Assembly (NCBI GenBank): GCA_949316235.1 | Contig: OX438758.1 | Location: 1,771,772 to 1,835,771 of the forward strand | From: Oegoconia quadripuncta | Taxonomy: Eukaryota > Arthropoda > Insecta > Lepidoptera > Autostichidae | Direction of reading: 5' to 3' | Length of the DNA stretch: 64,000 nucleotides | In this document: piece by piece, positions 10,973 to 22,820 of the stretch | Position numbering within the stretch: position 1 is the first letter of the stretch | How the letters are laid out: every line of letters begins with the position of its first letter | Position numbers and translations under genes: made by a program | Notes under the pieces: generated by a model | Databases searched by the model: none | Told to the model about the DNA's origin: nothing | The model's input: only the letters and a program-made list of their open reading frames with translations

Positions 10973-11344
10973 TATGTAAGAAGTGAAATTTAAGTTTACT
11001 TTAAAAATAAAACATATCTATTCAGTTACAGTAGTTGTTAATGAGTGGTTGTTTTTGGCTTTCCCTAGAATGAAAAGAGGATATAACCAGTACCTACTAT
11101 GGGGTTTTGAAAGTTCTGATGTGTGTTAGTATTTATTGTTGCAGTATTTAGCCAGTATAAAAGTATTTAATAAGCAATTTGAAAAAGAAATATTCTTTTC
11201 ACAAATATAGTGACAATTAGGCTTTCAATGTTTGTACAATATTGTTACTGCCTTGATGTAATGACATCTCTATTATATGGGTGCATACACATAAAATAAA
11301 ACAATTTGTAAAGTAGATATTTTATTTACTCTTCATTTTCTATA
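10973..11344. other. No gene recognised
   Basis: AT-rich spacer between the second mariner and the SWIM-type transposase. It may include the 3' end of the latter, but I found no inverted terminal repeat. Confidence 0.4.
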
Positions 11345-13104
11345 TCATCTCTTACAAGAATACCATCTAAGAATGTTATTTTGGTATCTAGCCCATGCCA
11401 AATACCAGACCAAAGTCATTACGTGGGCACAACAGCCTACAGTCCGCTGCCCAACAATACAATTGCAATAATACTGACTGATTCTTTGTTGCCAGTTATC
11501 AAATTGCAAATTGAGCAAAATATAAGAATAATATATCTTTTGACGTTGGTGGCGTGATTTAATTCTCCCTCGGATTAGAACAGTCTCATGAGATTGTAGG
11601 TCTGGTATCTGAATTGGCTCCACAGTACATACCTCCACATCAAAGGTTTCACTTTCTCTGATGTGCTCGCCATAATAAGATCGTGCCTGTTTAATTAGAT
11701 ATATTCCCAAAGCAATATTAATTCAGAACTTGTCATCTCGGGGAATATATCAAGCGCAAGAATATTAGCATTAATGCTGACAAACATTGCTCTTCTGCGA
11801 TTAATATTATTTTCTATTACATATGTTGCAAAATATTTATTCTTTCCAAAGCACGACCTAGAATTTGAGCTGCATCAGGCCTATCAGAAATAGTAACATG
11901 GAATGCATTGATGATGGCACCAGCTATTCTAAAATCTTGCATGAGGTGGGTAGCGGCTCTGTTGCTAAAATATTTCTGAATAATTTAAAACCTCTTTTAA
12001 ACCTATCATTGACAACTTCCACTACCCACCTTGTGGACAATTGAGATTCTCGCCCATGCAATGACTCTGGCTTATAAACCTTATAATTTAAGGATTCTAG
12101 CAATGGGATGGCATCCCTAAATCCCCTATCTAAAATAAAAATATCATTTTGTCGATAATATTGCCTCATTTCTGAATCTGAGTTTTCAAACAATTGTCTC
12201 ATAAAATCAGCATCTGAGTCCGTTGCTGCATAGGGGCCAAAAATGTCCACAATGTACCCGTCAGTAGCTACCATTAGAAATGGTTTAACCAATTTGCTAT
12301 ATTTGTGCAGACTGTATGTTTTTTTTTTGAAAATAGTAATTTGATGACCTTTGGCAGTAAACATATGTACCGTCGCAAATAGTAATAGCACTATTTCTGT
12401 CATTACCATACAGTCTTTCAGGAATGTACAAGTTCTTTTCAATAAGATGTTGTCTAGACAAATGATTTATACCCAAATGTTTAGACACAAATTCAAGCGT
12501 CAAATATTTTCTAGCAATCTCCAAGAGTCTTCTAACATTACTCTGTCATTTTAAATAACAAGGACAATCTAAGATCTGGCTCGCCAGTTCTCAAATTAAT
12601 TAGAAAAACTGCTAGTACATCGTGATCGAAACTGGGGAACCTCTATTAATATATTTAAAAAGTTTTCTTTGGTTACTTCTGTCCAAAACCGACACACATT
12701 ATCCTCCAAATTATTTATATTTTCAAAATTCAATGACAATTGTCATCTGCATTTGATAATTCAAGCATGTTTTCTATATCATCAGTGGTGAACTGGTTAA
12801 TGTACATATGATCACTCAAGAAATCCCAGTTATAAAATGTAATATGCTCTCTGCATACTCTAGCTTGTGGGGTCACGTAGAATTTATATTTTTGCAAAAG
12901 CTGCTTCTTCAAATAAATTGGTACCCTCAAGCGTTCATTGTATGTACACCCATGAACAAAACAATGACTACTGCTATTGCCAGTACACCTGAAGTGTGGC
13001 AGTGTTGTTAAACCATGTCGTGGTACCGGTACATTTACAGGAACATTTTCATTTACACGTTCCTTTGCAGCCGAGTCATGGGGTTGGTCAATAACTAATT
13101 GACG
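11345..13104 (-). pseudogene. DDE_Tnp_4-type transposase with SWIM zinc finger
   Basis: Fragments in order. 12730-13104 has a Cys/His-rich N-terminal part (CFVHGCTYNE, ARVCREHI). 12297-12524 has a helix-turn-helix (LTLEFVSKHLGINHLSRQHL). 11924-12442 has a DDE nuclease (ICDGTYVYCQ, VATDGYIVDIFGPY, FILDRGFRDAIPLL, STRWVVEVVNDRFKRGF). 11345-11710 has a C-terminal SWIM-type finger (YYCNCIVGQRTVGCCAHV, the C-x-C...C-x-H pattern). The frames shift at about 12440, and other breaks occur. DDE_Tnp_4 nucleases occur in Harbinger and ISL2EU-like transposons; the SWIM addition is less usual. Superfamily assignment is an inference. Confidence 0.8.
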
Positions 13105-13495
13105 TTGCACAAGTCGTCGAGCTCGCATCATAATACAGTGGAGTACTGAGAGATGACGCACAGTTTACTACAAAGAGTGGGGGGATGCCATCTGGTCCCG
13201 CCCCTTTAATTACAGTCTATGGTGCGTAGTTTCTTATCTAAATCTTCAGATGTAATGGTTATAGAGGAAATAATGTCATCTCCAGGGACACTACATCGTT
13301 ATCCCATGCCTTTAACTTGAAGCTCTTACTGTTTGTGTAAACTGAAGAAAAGTAAGTTGCGAAAAGGTTGCAAATTTCCTTATGATCAGATGTAATTGTT
13401 TTACCGTCAGTCATTGACTCCGGATAATGACTCGACCCACCGCGTTTAGCTTTACTGAATGACCAAAAGTATTTACTGTTTTTAATAATCTACAC
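13105..13495 (-). pseudogene. Non-LTR reverse transcriptase fragment
   Basis: Reading the minus strand from 13495 gives KYFWSFSKAKRGGSSHYPES, then a CNLFATYFSSVY segment and a GPDGIPPLF block broken by a stop. This is the linker and RT-0 region of jockey/CR1-type LINEs. It abuts the SWIM-type transposase at about 13105, so a short fused frame reads across the junction (12730-13161). Confidence 0.7.
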
Positions 13496-13999
13496 CTATT
13501 ATACACACACCGGCATATTTAGCGGAACACAAAAAAAAAGTCCATAATTAAAATAATATGGTTTTATTTTAAAATATATTAGTAGGTAGGCTGTACACCC
13601 GTCCAAGTAACATTCATAGATCCAACATTGTTTAACAAGTACTGCAGTTGAAGTAGCCTGAGAAATGATTTGATACCAAGTATTTTCCGCGTTTACGCGT
13701 TCATCACAAGTAGGTACTTCGCGGCGTCATAATGATTAGGTAGTTTACGATCGAGTATTTCGGTTTGCTGAGCTTAAATTCTACAATTTAGGATAAAGCT
13801 TTATTTTGCACTCAGTCACTTATTTTTGGTTTATGATATTTTCAAGGAACTGAACAACAACTATCTCTTTTTACTACAAATAAACATAACATAAAATAAA
13901 CTGATCAAAAACAATGCTACTGCACCGACGTTAGGGTTGCCAACTATGATTGACACTTAACCAAAACATTAGTTTTTTTACACTTGTATTAAACTCAAC
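13496..13999. other. No gene recognised
   Basis: AT-rich sequence beginning ACACACCGGCATATTTAGCG, which looks like the edge of another repeat. No coding frame is supported. Confidence 0.4.
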
Positions 14000-14639
14000 C
14001 GCACAAAATGGAAAAGACAGCCTTGAACCTGCACTCCAGAGACAGACTCAAGCGCAGCCTGAAGTGCTGGTTCGTAATCTGTAATTATATGCTCCGGTCT
14101 TGAGTTGCCAGCAGTTTGCCAAATCCGCTGCAACACAGATTCTTAAAGGAGTCGCCTCCTATTTGCCATTAAAACCATGACTGGGTGAAAGAAATGGCTA
14201 GCTATCACCGCATGAATTGTCAAAATTTGATAGGCTGACCCAGCCGGAACAGTAAGGAAAGTGCCGTCCGCGATAAGCGTTTGACTAGCACGAAGGCACT
14301 CTCCAAATCCTGGCATTACTAAAATGACCGCTCAGGCGCCGCCCGCGGACACCGTCGCCAGTAGCATACTGCTGTGGGTCGGGCGTTCGGCGAGCGCCGC
14401 CCCATAGTCGGGTAGGGTGTGTGGCACTGCTGGTTGCGTAACGCGCCGCCACTTGCGCATCGCAGGTACTACAGACTCGTAGACGAGGTGTGGAGCTGCA
14501 TCAGGCCATCTGTAATTAAAATATAGGATAGTAAGCTAACAATTTCTTATTTCTAAGTAATTTCTTCACTATGTTTTCCTTCAACGTTTAACGCTAACGT
14601 TTGTATGAAATATATAAATAAATTGTTAGATTCCGACAC

Positions 14640-15010
14640 ACAGCCGACATTCCAGAATCAGAGAATGTCATGACCGCTATTTTTGCAGATGACACCACTG
14701 TATTGACATCCCACAAGAAGCCAGTTGGATAAAGTTCATATTTGGATAATAAATTGACAGATCAAAGCTAGTGCACCAAAATCCAACCATATCACCTTCA
14801 TCTTAAATAAAGAGGATTGTCCTGCTGTGAAGCTAGGGGAAGAAGTACTCCCACACAAACGTGGCCTCTGCCGACGCACGATAATACTCATAAGAAACTA
14901 CCACCAGTGGTGACCCATCCAAGAGCTGACCTGGCCAAAGGCCAAACATTGCTTAGTTTCGCCAATCGAAAAAGAATAACGAATGCAACTGTGCCATGAA
15001 TTATACATTT
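14640..15010 (+). pseudogene. Jockey-type LINE fragment in a MULE intron
   Basis: Plus-strand RT remnant: FADDTTVLTSH is the RT catalytic block, followed by a KASAPKSNHITF / NKEDCPAVKLGEEVLPHTN segment typical of the post-palm region of jockey-clade RTs. Several stops and frame changes. It lies between MULE exons B and C in the opposite orientation. Confidence 0.65.
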
Positions 15011-15539
15011 ATGTAAAAAATTATGAAACATTAAAAAAATAAAAAATGTTATAGAGGTTGAAAAATGAACCTTATGTTGTATATCCTAATCCCATGGATT
15101 AATTAGGCACGAAACCCTTGGCAAACAAAGTATTTCTTGTCCCATAGTGCACTGTCTCCAATCATTGCAGTAGCATCAAAAACTTAATTTGAAATAGGTA
15201 CTTTAATAAATTGCCAAACAAATAATCGGAACTTCAGAACTAAAACTGTGACCCTACCACGGAATTATTATTATAAAAATGTATCCTATGTTACCCAGTT
15301 ATTTTTACGAGTCGATTGATATTTCACTCATCAAAATCGGCTTAATAGTTTAGGCGCTACAGAGGATCATAAAGCATACCTAGACTGCTAAAATCATAAC
15401 CCTTCCTTTTGACTTTGCCATAGTCAGTCGGATAAAAAATAGGATATAGAAGAGGTTAAATTACCTGACTGCTTCTTCTTCAAATATAACATTAAGAGCC
15501 GTGCTCTCTGAAGAAGCCCTTCTCTTGAGGGCCTGATAT

Positions 15540-15811
15540 ATCTGATTCCTGAAAGAAAATATCAAACAATTATTAAATAATTCAATTCATTGCTTTGGAG
15601 TTTAGTGATTATTCATACATTTGCAGTACCATTCATAGAGGTCCTACCAGTCATGTGCATTATGTTGACGAATTCCTGATTCCTGAAAGAAAAAATATCA
15701 AACAATTATTAAATAATTCAATTCATTGGTTTGGAATTTAGTGATCATTCATACAGTTGCAGTACCATTCATATAGGTCCTACCAGTCATATGCATTATG
15801 TTGACGAATTC
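15540..15811 (+). repeat. 136-bp tandem duplication with a splice acceptor
   Basis: The block starting TGATTCCTGAAAGAAAA at 15542 recurs at 15678, 136 bp later, with a few differences. On the minus strand each copy holds the TTTCTTTCAG|GAATCAG acceptor of MULE exon B, so the duplication created a spare acceptor. Confidence 0.85.
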
Positions 15812-15989
15812 AACAAATTGGTTGTAACACTGAAGAACTAAACATTGATACTATGAACTGTGGTATTCCTATCAGGGAATATAATGGCTTTAAAAAAATG
15901 TTTCACTTTACATATTTTAAATTTAATTATGATATTCAAAATATTCATATATTATTGAATAAATAATAATAACAATATAAACACATATA

Positions 15990-16220
15990 CAGTGGTGGAC
16001 ACCTAATTAGAAACATCAACATTGACTGATTTTTTTAAGTACAAAGTGATTTTGTTATGGATTGCAGAAAGTCTATAGCTATTAAACTCCAAAGTAATAA
16101 TCTTACTACATATTTTAAGCTATGTTTGCTAAAATGAAATAAAGGTATAACAAATAGAAAAGTTTATACAAAATATAAAAAATCCACTGCTCAAAACAGT
16201 GAACAACTAATTAGAAACAG
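15990..16220 (+). repeat. Possible Tc1-like terminal fragment
   Basis: TA then CAGTGGTGGACACCTAATTA at 15990, and a similar ACTAATTAGAAACAG near 16205. The start resembles Tc1 ends, but the copies are in the same direction and no transposase is present. Weak call. Confidence 0.3.
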
Positions 16221-16389
16221 AATGAAAATAATTAAACGTGGATAAACTTTATGAATGATCGACCTACTGGACATTATTGCCAGTGTCACGTCAATATATA
16301 AAAATATAAAAAACTTGAACAGAATTTTTTTTTTAAAGCAACAGTGGTAATAGTTTTTAATTAATTGAATAAAAGAAGGCAAAAAAAAG

Positions 16390-16700
16390 TTATAGCCGAA
16401 CATCAAACGCTATGCAAAAAGCCGCAAGAGCAAGATAAATATGAAGGTTTTTTGAACCCAGCAGGCAACTCATTGGAGTGGGAAGGGGGATTTTCAATAA
16501 ACAGAGAGATTGATAGAGCAAGAAGTTATTTCTTAAGGGGCAAGACAAAAATATGTGATTAAGGTCACCCACGTCCAGCCCACACTCACAAATGGGAGAA
16601 TCACGGATATGAATTTTATTAAGGTGAGCTGGGGATCTACAGTGACCCAGTCTCATTCGAATGAGCGAGGATGTAAGACGCTTGCTAAGTGTTACAATGA
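16390..16700 (-). pseudogene. C-terminal fragment of a non-LTR polyprotein
   Basis: Reads KRLTSSLIRMRLGHCRSPAH, then a CECGLDVGDLNHIFLSCPL segment. This Cys-Cys-His-Cys tail, after an RNase H-like region, is typical of I/R1/jockey-group LINEs of insects. It lies in the intron upstream of MULE exon B, on the same strand. Family level only. Confidence 0.7.
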
Positions 16701-17116
16701 AAGCTTAAAAACGCGACGACGATTTTAAACGTAAACGACAGATGACAACGAAATTATTAGCCGTCAGTACCACGATTGTGCTGCTTCAACTGAAAGATGT
16801 ACCTAATCACGCAGTTGCTTTTTTGATGTGATTTTCGGTCCGCTACTACTAGTAAATTTGGCCACGGTGTAGCCTTCGGGGCGGGTTAATTTCAATCAAC
16901 TTACCGACTCCTGATCCAGGGTGTCAACTCATGATCGTGATGCCCGAACAGAGGGCCTTCTCTGCCATTCTGCAATATCCAGCGGACAGGGCATCTGTCA
17001 CTGGCGCACCGCATCGACGTGGATAATCCTCTCGAGCGACTGGCCACATAAAAGTGACCATCGCGAGTGAACCATCTCGTCGCTTCCCTAAATCCTTCAA
17101 TCTCCATTTCATTCAC

Positions 17117-17759
17117 CTGAAAAACTAACAGAATTTTATTAAGTTTATTTCAAATAATTTACAGACAATAACTCGTACTAAGCACTCAGAACAAGCTTGT
17201 CAAGCTTCGAACGCTTTGGTGAGTGAGTTGGCTTGGCTTGGCGTCGTTCGTTGTCGTTGGCATTGAAAAGTTACTATCGCGTTAAGTTTACCAAACCAAC
17301 TGTCAAAATTGTAACTTACACTCGCAAAACTCCTTACAAATCCGTTTACGTGCTCACTTTCGAATGTTCTCGATGGTCGTTATCGACGAAGTCAAACGCA
17401 AACAAACTCGCACTCACATATTATGTTTTACATTACTGCCTCCAGATGGCGCTGTTTCAGTGTGCTTAGTGCGAGTTTAATAAAACGAGTCGAATAACTT
17501 TACTACTGCGTTAATCGAGGTAACGTTAACCGTATCGAGTATCGAGTACACGCGAGTGTAAGTAACTATCGATTTGAACTATTCGATTGGCGTTAGCTCA
17601 CCGTGAAGAGCGTTAATAATTTTTCTTATGTTGGTAGCGTGACAGTGAAATAATCCGGCCAAATTTAGGAGAATATGTTTATTCGTGTGATTCAACGGAA
17701 AATGTAACCTACTAAAATTTGCCAAATTACAGACGCTTTATTTGCTTTGTTTGTTTTGG
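17117..17759. other. No gene recognised before the gap
   Basis: Sequence upstream of FLYWCH exon A, which has its own acceptor, so an earlier MULE exon is expected here or beyond. I could not identify it. Short frames are present but look random. Confidence 0.4.
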
Positions 17760-17959
17760 NNNNNNNNNNNNNNNNNNNNNNNNNNNNNNNNNNNNNNNNN
17801 NNNNNNNNNNNNNNNNNNNNNNNNNNNNNNNNNNNNNNNNNNNNNNNNNNNNNNNNNNNNNNNNNNNNNNNNNNNNNNNNNNNNNNNNNNNNNNNNNNNN
17901 NNNNNNNNNNNNNNNNNNNNNNNNNNNNNNNNNNNNNNNNNNNNNNNNNNNNNNNNNNN
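17760..17959. other. Assembly gap, 200 N
   Basis: Exactly 200 unknown bases, a conventional scaffold gap length. Frames that cross it are artefacts. Confidence 1.
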
Positions 17960-18037
17960 ATATTATATCCAACTCGATATTTATCGAAAAAACATGGCGG
18001 ATATCAACTAATCTCGATGTTCGGTATTCTCGTGATA

Positions 18038-18343
18038 TCAAATGTGATATTTATCCAGCACGATACGCAACGAGTGGTCAAGCGTAGCCGATACCACATA
18101 TCGTGTGTGATATTGCTCAACTGTCAAAGCAATTCTTCGCCATTCAGTCCAATCTTTTTTGGCACCGGGTATCGAATTTAATTCTAAGGCAAGAGCTGCC
18201 CATCTTGCCTCTGCTACTTTCTTCGTGAAAGTAGCAGAAAATTTGCCACCACGCAGTTCATCATCAGCCTGTAACAGTTGGATGAGCCGCGTCTTTTGGG
18301 GATTTGTTGGATATCCCTTCCTCTTCTTCGGCGCGGGTTCCAT
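18038..18343 (-). pseudogene. Myb/SANT-like DNA-binding domain, Harbinger type
   Basis: A 101-codon frame beginning MEPAPKKRKGYPTNPQKTRL with a KKDWTEWRR stretch matches the N-terminal Myb/SANT-like domain of the accessory protein encoded by many Harbinger transposons. After WRR the sequence stops looking conserved, as if the exon ends. The flanks (17960-18040 and 18700-18830) share TCGATA-rich sequence that may be degenerate inverted repeats. The related C-terminal exon at 19092 is on the other strand, so the two may be from different copies. Confidence 0.6.
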
Positions 18344-19091
18344 AATTTTAAGGTGTAAATGAGTAATAAATAAGTAAATAAACTAAAAACTTCTGTCTGA
18401 GATGAGATAAAAACTTTACAATGACCACAGATTATAGCTTAGAACAATGACAATATTGACAATTTGACAAGTTTGCTTGCGTTCCGTTCGTTCCACGAAC
18501 GCTGAAACAATTTCTATTTATTTGCATTACAGGCTCATTTTAGGTAAAATAAAGTATTACTTACAAGTATTTTACATAAATCAACTGTTTAAGCAATGTT
18601 TGTGTATTAAATATAATAAAATAAGTAAAAGTATATTCATCGATTACAATGTAAGTTATAATCGAGAAAATGGAACGTGTTTGTAGTTGGAGAAGCGCAT
18701 GCCATCTATATCGTATCGAGTTTTATATCGAATAAACCCGAGAATACAATTTTTTCTACGATTGGAGATTTTCGTGATATTTTCGTTCGATAAAAGACGA
18801 TAGATATAATGTCAAATTGGATAGTAAATCACATGAACCGAGAATTGGCTCCCAGGTATGGATTGTAAATTTTTGTGATATGCAGCATCCATTATTTCTC
18901 TTTTCAATTAAATATTTTGCTTATATCCATAGTCAATTGGTTTCTGTTTATTGAATATTAATATAAAGTTTTTTACAAATAACATTTATTGTCCAATACA
19001 GGTAGGGTGTTTTCCCTGTCTTTCATCTGCCATCAGCCATTTGTAGCCATAATTTTTTTATGACTATTAATATAAAGCACTTATTTGTCAG
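18344..19091. other. No gene recognised
   Basis: AT-rich sequence including the TCGATA/ATCGTATCGAG-rich stretch around 18700-18820 that may be an element end. Confidence 0.4.
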
Positions 19092-19440
19092 ATGCTGCAC
19101 ACACTCTACCACCATCTCAGTCTCGTGTTAGAGTGAGACCTGCTCAGTCTGGACAGACAACACCCCGTCGCAGTGGTAGGCCAACACGGGTTCGAGGTTC
19201 ACTTCGAAAATGTTGAAGCCTGCGTTCACCGAGCAGGCAACTCAACAGTTTTTGCAGTCTGATGAAGAATGGAGGCAGTTCAGGATGCAACAACACAGGG
19301 AGCAGAATAGGATTAGGGAGATGGAGGTGCAAACGCAGAGGGAGTGGCAAAATGTAGGATCAAGAGCTTTAGATTTATTAGATAAATTAGTCACTAAGCA
19401 TTGTAAGGATTGGGATTTAATTATATTTTGTATTATATAA
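19092..19440 (+). pseudogene. C-terminal coiled coil of Harbinger Myb-like protein
   Basis: After a TTTGTCAG acceptor the frame gives a basic, Ser/Arg-rich stretch (TPRRSGRPTRVRG), then in a shifted frame from 19210 EQATQQFLQSDEEWRQFRMQ and VGSRALDLLDKLV, a coiled coil. A closely similar fragment lies at 22600-22820. In Harbinger elements this tail follows the Myb domain. It is convergent with the transposase fragment at 19637-20092. Confidence 0.65.
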
Positions 19441-19636
19441 ATCTTTATATTTATTGGTTTAGGTAGTTAGTTTTTATATTACATAATTTTTGTAATTATT
19501 AAAGATATTTTATTTGTATTGATACTTTTTATATTTAGTTAAACTGCTGTACCGATTTCGTTGTGGTTTTTTGTGCTTAATTTGTATAAAATGAAATACA
19601 ATTTATATGGATGTACTATTCTTTTATTGTAGTCTT

Positions 19637-20092
19637 CTAGCCAATTGATCTCTTAATGCTCTTCCTCTTATTAGATCTGATGTTGGTTCTCCTCTTTCAC
19701 AATTAGGGTCGTCTTGGACATTAAGCTCCAGCCCTAGAAATAAACATTGACCAGTGATACTACAAATTCTGTAATTATAAATTAGTTACCAACCCAAATC
19801 CATGTCATCCTGTGTGTCTACGATGCCAAAATTGATTCCTAAGTTATATAAAACACAGCAAGCTTGTATGATTCTGGCACATTTTAGAGGCTTATAATGA
19901 AGAACCCGATCTTTGTGTAAGCAACGCCATCGGTTCTTCAGTCTACCAAACGTATTTTCGATTACCACTAGCTACCATTATGTTTGTCATTATAATTGGC
20001 TTCTAGTGTGCCTGGAGTGGCATCTAGATAGGGAATCATTAGCCATGGACGTTGTGGGTATCCAGAGTCTCCTAAAATATAACCAAATGTTA
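19637..20092 (-). pseudogene. Harbinger transposase, last exons
   Basis: The penultimate exon starts after TTTTAG near 20078 (GDSGYPQRPWLMIPYLDATP) and includes VIENTFGRLKNRWRCLHKDR, the C-terminal part of the DDE_Tnp_4 nuclease. A TG|GTAACT donor joins phase-correctly to a last exon after TTCTAG encoding LELNVQDDPNCERGEP and ending RDQLARRLQ-stop near 19637. One stop lies after NDKHNGS. The upstream exons with the first aspartate are missing. Confidence 0.75.
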
Positions 20093-20169
20093 ATAGAGAG
20101 TAGGTATCAAACAATCAAATAATCTATTCGTAGAATGCACAAGAGTTTAAATAATAAATTATTCATGAC

Positions 20170-20350
20170 AGGGAACTATAGGGCTATATCTATATGTTAT
20201 TGAGAAATTTAAAGCCACCAAAACTTTGTAACGGTACTAGGTTGCAAGTCAAGGCTTTGCACCGGAACGTAGTAGAGGCCGCTATTTTAACAGGACCTGC
20301 TCAGGGAGAAACAGTGTTTGTACCGCGTATTCCATTAAGCAAAGGCATTT
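20170..20350 (+). pseudogene. Helitron helicase fragment
   Basis: The frame from 20194 gives LLRNLKPPKLCNGTRLQVKA and GETVFVPRIPLS, the C-terminal PIF1-helicase segment of the Helitron Rep/Hel protein. Homology stops about 20335. No Helitron end is visible, so it is an isolated fragment. Confidence 0.8.
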
Positions 20351-21459
20351 GGCCGTACAGCCAAATGTCAGTAATTATGAACTTTTTGTTAAATATTTCG
20401 CTAAATTAAAGTTCAGAACTTAATATTAATTCATATAGTAGATAACATTAAGTATTTTTTATTCTGTTTCTGCCGAATTTCATTAAAATTGTAATTAAGA
20501 TTATGCTATCGATGTAAGTTTACTTGCCAGACCCACACTATCTGTCACTTAACTAAGGGACTCTTAACTAAGTAGCACATAGGCTCGTGAAACGAGATTT
20601 AGGTAGGGGATGGATTTAGGAATCCCCTAAGCTAAGCGTACCGTAGTAAAGTGATTGTTTAGGGGCTGCTGGTGAAAACGGGCATAAGCCTTCTACATTA
20701 CCGCACATCAGCTAATATATTTTAACAAATTTTTAACTAAAATGCAACATAGCGTCTATTCTTCTAAATACCATACCTTAAGAGAAAATCTATTTCACCT
20801 TCCACCTTCGACCTCATCTTCACTTAACATCAGGTGTGATTGAGGTCAAGTATCAACCCGTTGTACATAAAAAAAAAAAAAAAATTACAATGTTTTGTAG
20901 GAGAAAATTCTGTAGGGTGACCATAATACTAATGTTTGTCGTGTTCGTGTACTATTTTGTAAAGCGCAGATGGAAAATTATATACGACTAGCTGTGCTGT
21001 GCCGATCTACGAATGCGTGGAAAAATAAAATAAAAATGTATTAGTAATTAATGAATTATTCAGTAAGAACGTAATTGAATTAGCACCTGCATAATATTTA
21101 CATAACGGGTGTCCGGTGGCAGAATTAGGATTTCAAATTTAAATAATAAAAAAACTACAGAGGATATAAATTTATTGCCATAACTGTTACAAAGAAGAGA
21201 AGTGTGGGTTTTATTTCTTAAAAATTATTTCGTCTAAATGTTGACCGTCACGTCGTATTGAATATGTAGCAGGCAATCTACTGCAAAATATTAAACGCAA
21301 TGTATATCGTGCAAAATGTGAGATTGTCTGTGGATGCGATCCCCTCGCTCTCTCTCAGCTCGACTGTAAAGGAAAATGGATGTAGATGTCCTAAATAAAA
21401 CTTATTACTGAAGTTTCTCTGGTTTAATTGCAAAAGTACAACTAACAAAACTAACAAAT
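20351..21459. other. No gene; probable copia LTR at its end
   Basis: Includes a poly-A run (20870-20884) and other AT-rich sequence. The last few hundred bases before 21459 probably hold the 5' LTR of the copia element: an AATAAA lies near 21390 and the region ends CTAACA before the primer site. The LTR start could not be placed. Confidence 0.4.
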
Positions 21460-21474
21460 GGATATGGGTCCAGG
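21460..21474 (+). other. Putative copia primer-binding site
   Basis: GGATATGGGTCCAGG resembles the copia primer site, which pairs with an internal part of initiator tRNA-Met (half-tRNA priming). It lies about 70 bp before the gag start. Confidence 0.5.
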
Positions 21475-21546
21475 AACACCTAGAAGAATAAGCAGAAAGA
21501 ACGAAAATATACTAATTAGAAAGGGCTGAGAACATTTTTTTTAACA

Positions 21547-22540
21547 ATGGCGTCGCAACACATGCACGCATTTACCCAATTAAGGTCAGATAATTTTAAC
21601 AATTGGTTGTTTAGACTGCAATGCTATTTGAGGAAAAACAAATAAGTGACGTTTTACAATTAGAAGAAAAACGTTTAAAAGACGAAGAAAAAAGAGACTT
21701 CCAAAAAAATTACGCAAAGGTTAAATCCATCATTGTACAATGTTTAACTGACAAACATCTCAATGCAATAAAAGAATGTAAAACAAGTAAAAACATGATT
21801 GAGGTACTTACAAATTCCTTCCAAAGAAAAAGTGTGCTGTCTAAATTAAATTTACGGAGGAAATTGATTACTTTAAAATGTGGAGAAAATGAAAAAATGG
21901 AAGATTACTACCTAAAATTTGACAATATAATACGAGAACTGGAGTGTGCTGGGGAAAAAGTACAGGAAGTCGATAAAGTGTGTTATTTGCTCATAGGTCT
22001 ACCAGAAAAGTGCGACACCGTAATAACAGCCATCGAAACACTAAATACATAGTTAAAAACTGAGTTTGTAAAAACAAGGTTATTAGATGAAGAAGTAAAA
22101 CTTATGAGCAAGGAACGAACTGATGCAAAGACAGAACAAGTGTATCTTACGTGTTACTCTTGTGGCAAAAAGGGACATAAGTCCTATGAGTGCCGAAATA
22201 CAAATACATCGATAGATAAACAAGAGCAGAGCAACAGCCAAAGGAGAGGACAGTGGATAAGGAGGCCAAGTGGACGCCGGCCCTTCAGAGGCCGAGGACG
22301 GGGGCAAGTACGAGCTATGACCTCCGAAGATCGATATGAAGATCCTGCTCATATTTCTTTTCAGCATTTACAGGTACAACAAATTCTAATAAGAATGGAG
22401 AGATTCATTTTGTTATTGACTCGGGTGCAAGTGAGCATTTGGTGCAATCAAAACATGAAGGCAGTATGACGGACATTCATAACTTGGACAAAGAAATAAA
22501 AATTGTTATGGCTAATGGACAGTATTTGAAAGCGAATACG
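21547..22540 (+). pseudogene. Ty1/copia gag and protease, truncated
   Basis: ATG at 21547 (HAFTQLRSDNFNNWLFRL) begins a copia gag. A 1-nt shift near 21635 moves into the 21621 frame (KNMIEVLTNSFQRKSVLSKL). A stop at 22050 is followed by the CCHC knuckle (CYSCGKKGHKSYEC) and an Arg/Gly-rich stretch. Another shift near 22370 leads to the protease active site FVIDSGASEHLVQ. At about 22540 copia homology ends, and a Harbinger fragment begins by 22600, so integrase, RT and RNase H are absent. Confidence 0.85.
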
Positions 22541-22599
22541 GAGGCCGCGCCACCGTACAAGGGCATATCTCTCTCCTCGAGGTGGGCGTACAAGACCAT

Positions 22600-22820
22600 T
22601 AAGCTCAAGGGTGGACCAAGTAGCTCAGGACTTTTTAAGTTCAGATGCAGAGTGGCGAAAGCTGCAGCTGGTGCTGGAAAAAATGAAACAGGAGAACGAA
22701 AGAGAGCGCCTGCGACTAACGGAAATGCAGCTCCAAATTCAAAGAGATTGGCAGACAACTGCAAATAGAGTTGTCAATATACTAGACAAATTTGTGGATA
22801 AAAACTGTAGCAAAGATTAA
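22600..22820 (+). pseudogene. Harbinger Myb-like protein, coiled-coil tail
   Basis: The frame DQVAQDFLSSDAEWRKLQLV through ANRVVNILDKFVDKNCSKD-stop is a coiled coil alignable by eye with 19210-19410. The preceding 60 bases are coding-like in another frame but not recognised. Truncated upstream by the copia junction. Confidence 0.65.

Larger units (their letters stand above)
14000..17116 (-). pseudogene. FLYWCH-MULE transposase, three exons visible
   Basis: Exon A (16905-17116) is flanked by TTTTTCAG and GTAAGT and encodes a FLYWCH zinc finger (FREATRWF, HFYVASRSRG, RCASDRCPVRW, HHDHELTPW). Exon B (15465-15548) lies between TTTCAG and GTAATT (NQIYQALKRR). Exon C (about 14000-14509) follows ATTACAG and encodes the Mutator-like nuclease core (SQTLIADGTF with the first Asp, IITDYEPALQAA with the second, VQGCLFHF). 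Phases match at both junctions (CG|G and AG|A). Two in-frame stops in exon C and loss of the region carrying the third acidic residue make it a pseudogene. It is a mobile-element gene, although FLYWCH domains also occur in host proteins. Confidence 0.85.

Noticed and set aside
16191..16406. Minus-strand hydrophobic frame
   Set aside because: AT-rich composition encodes Phe/Ile/Lys-rich peptides by chance.
17719..18181. Four overlapping open frames across the N run
   Set aside because: They are open only because unknown bases are not read as stops.
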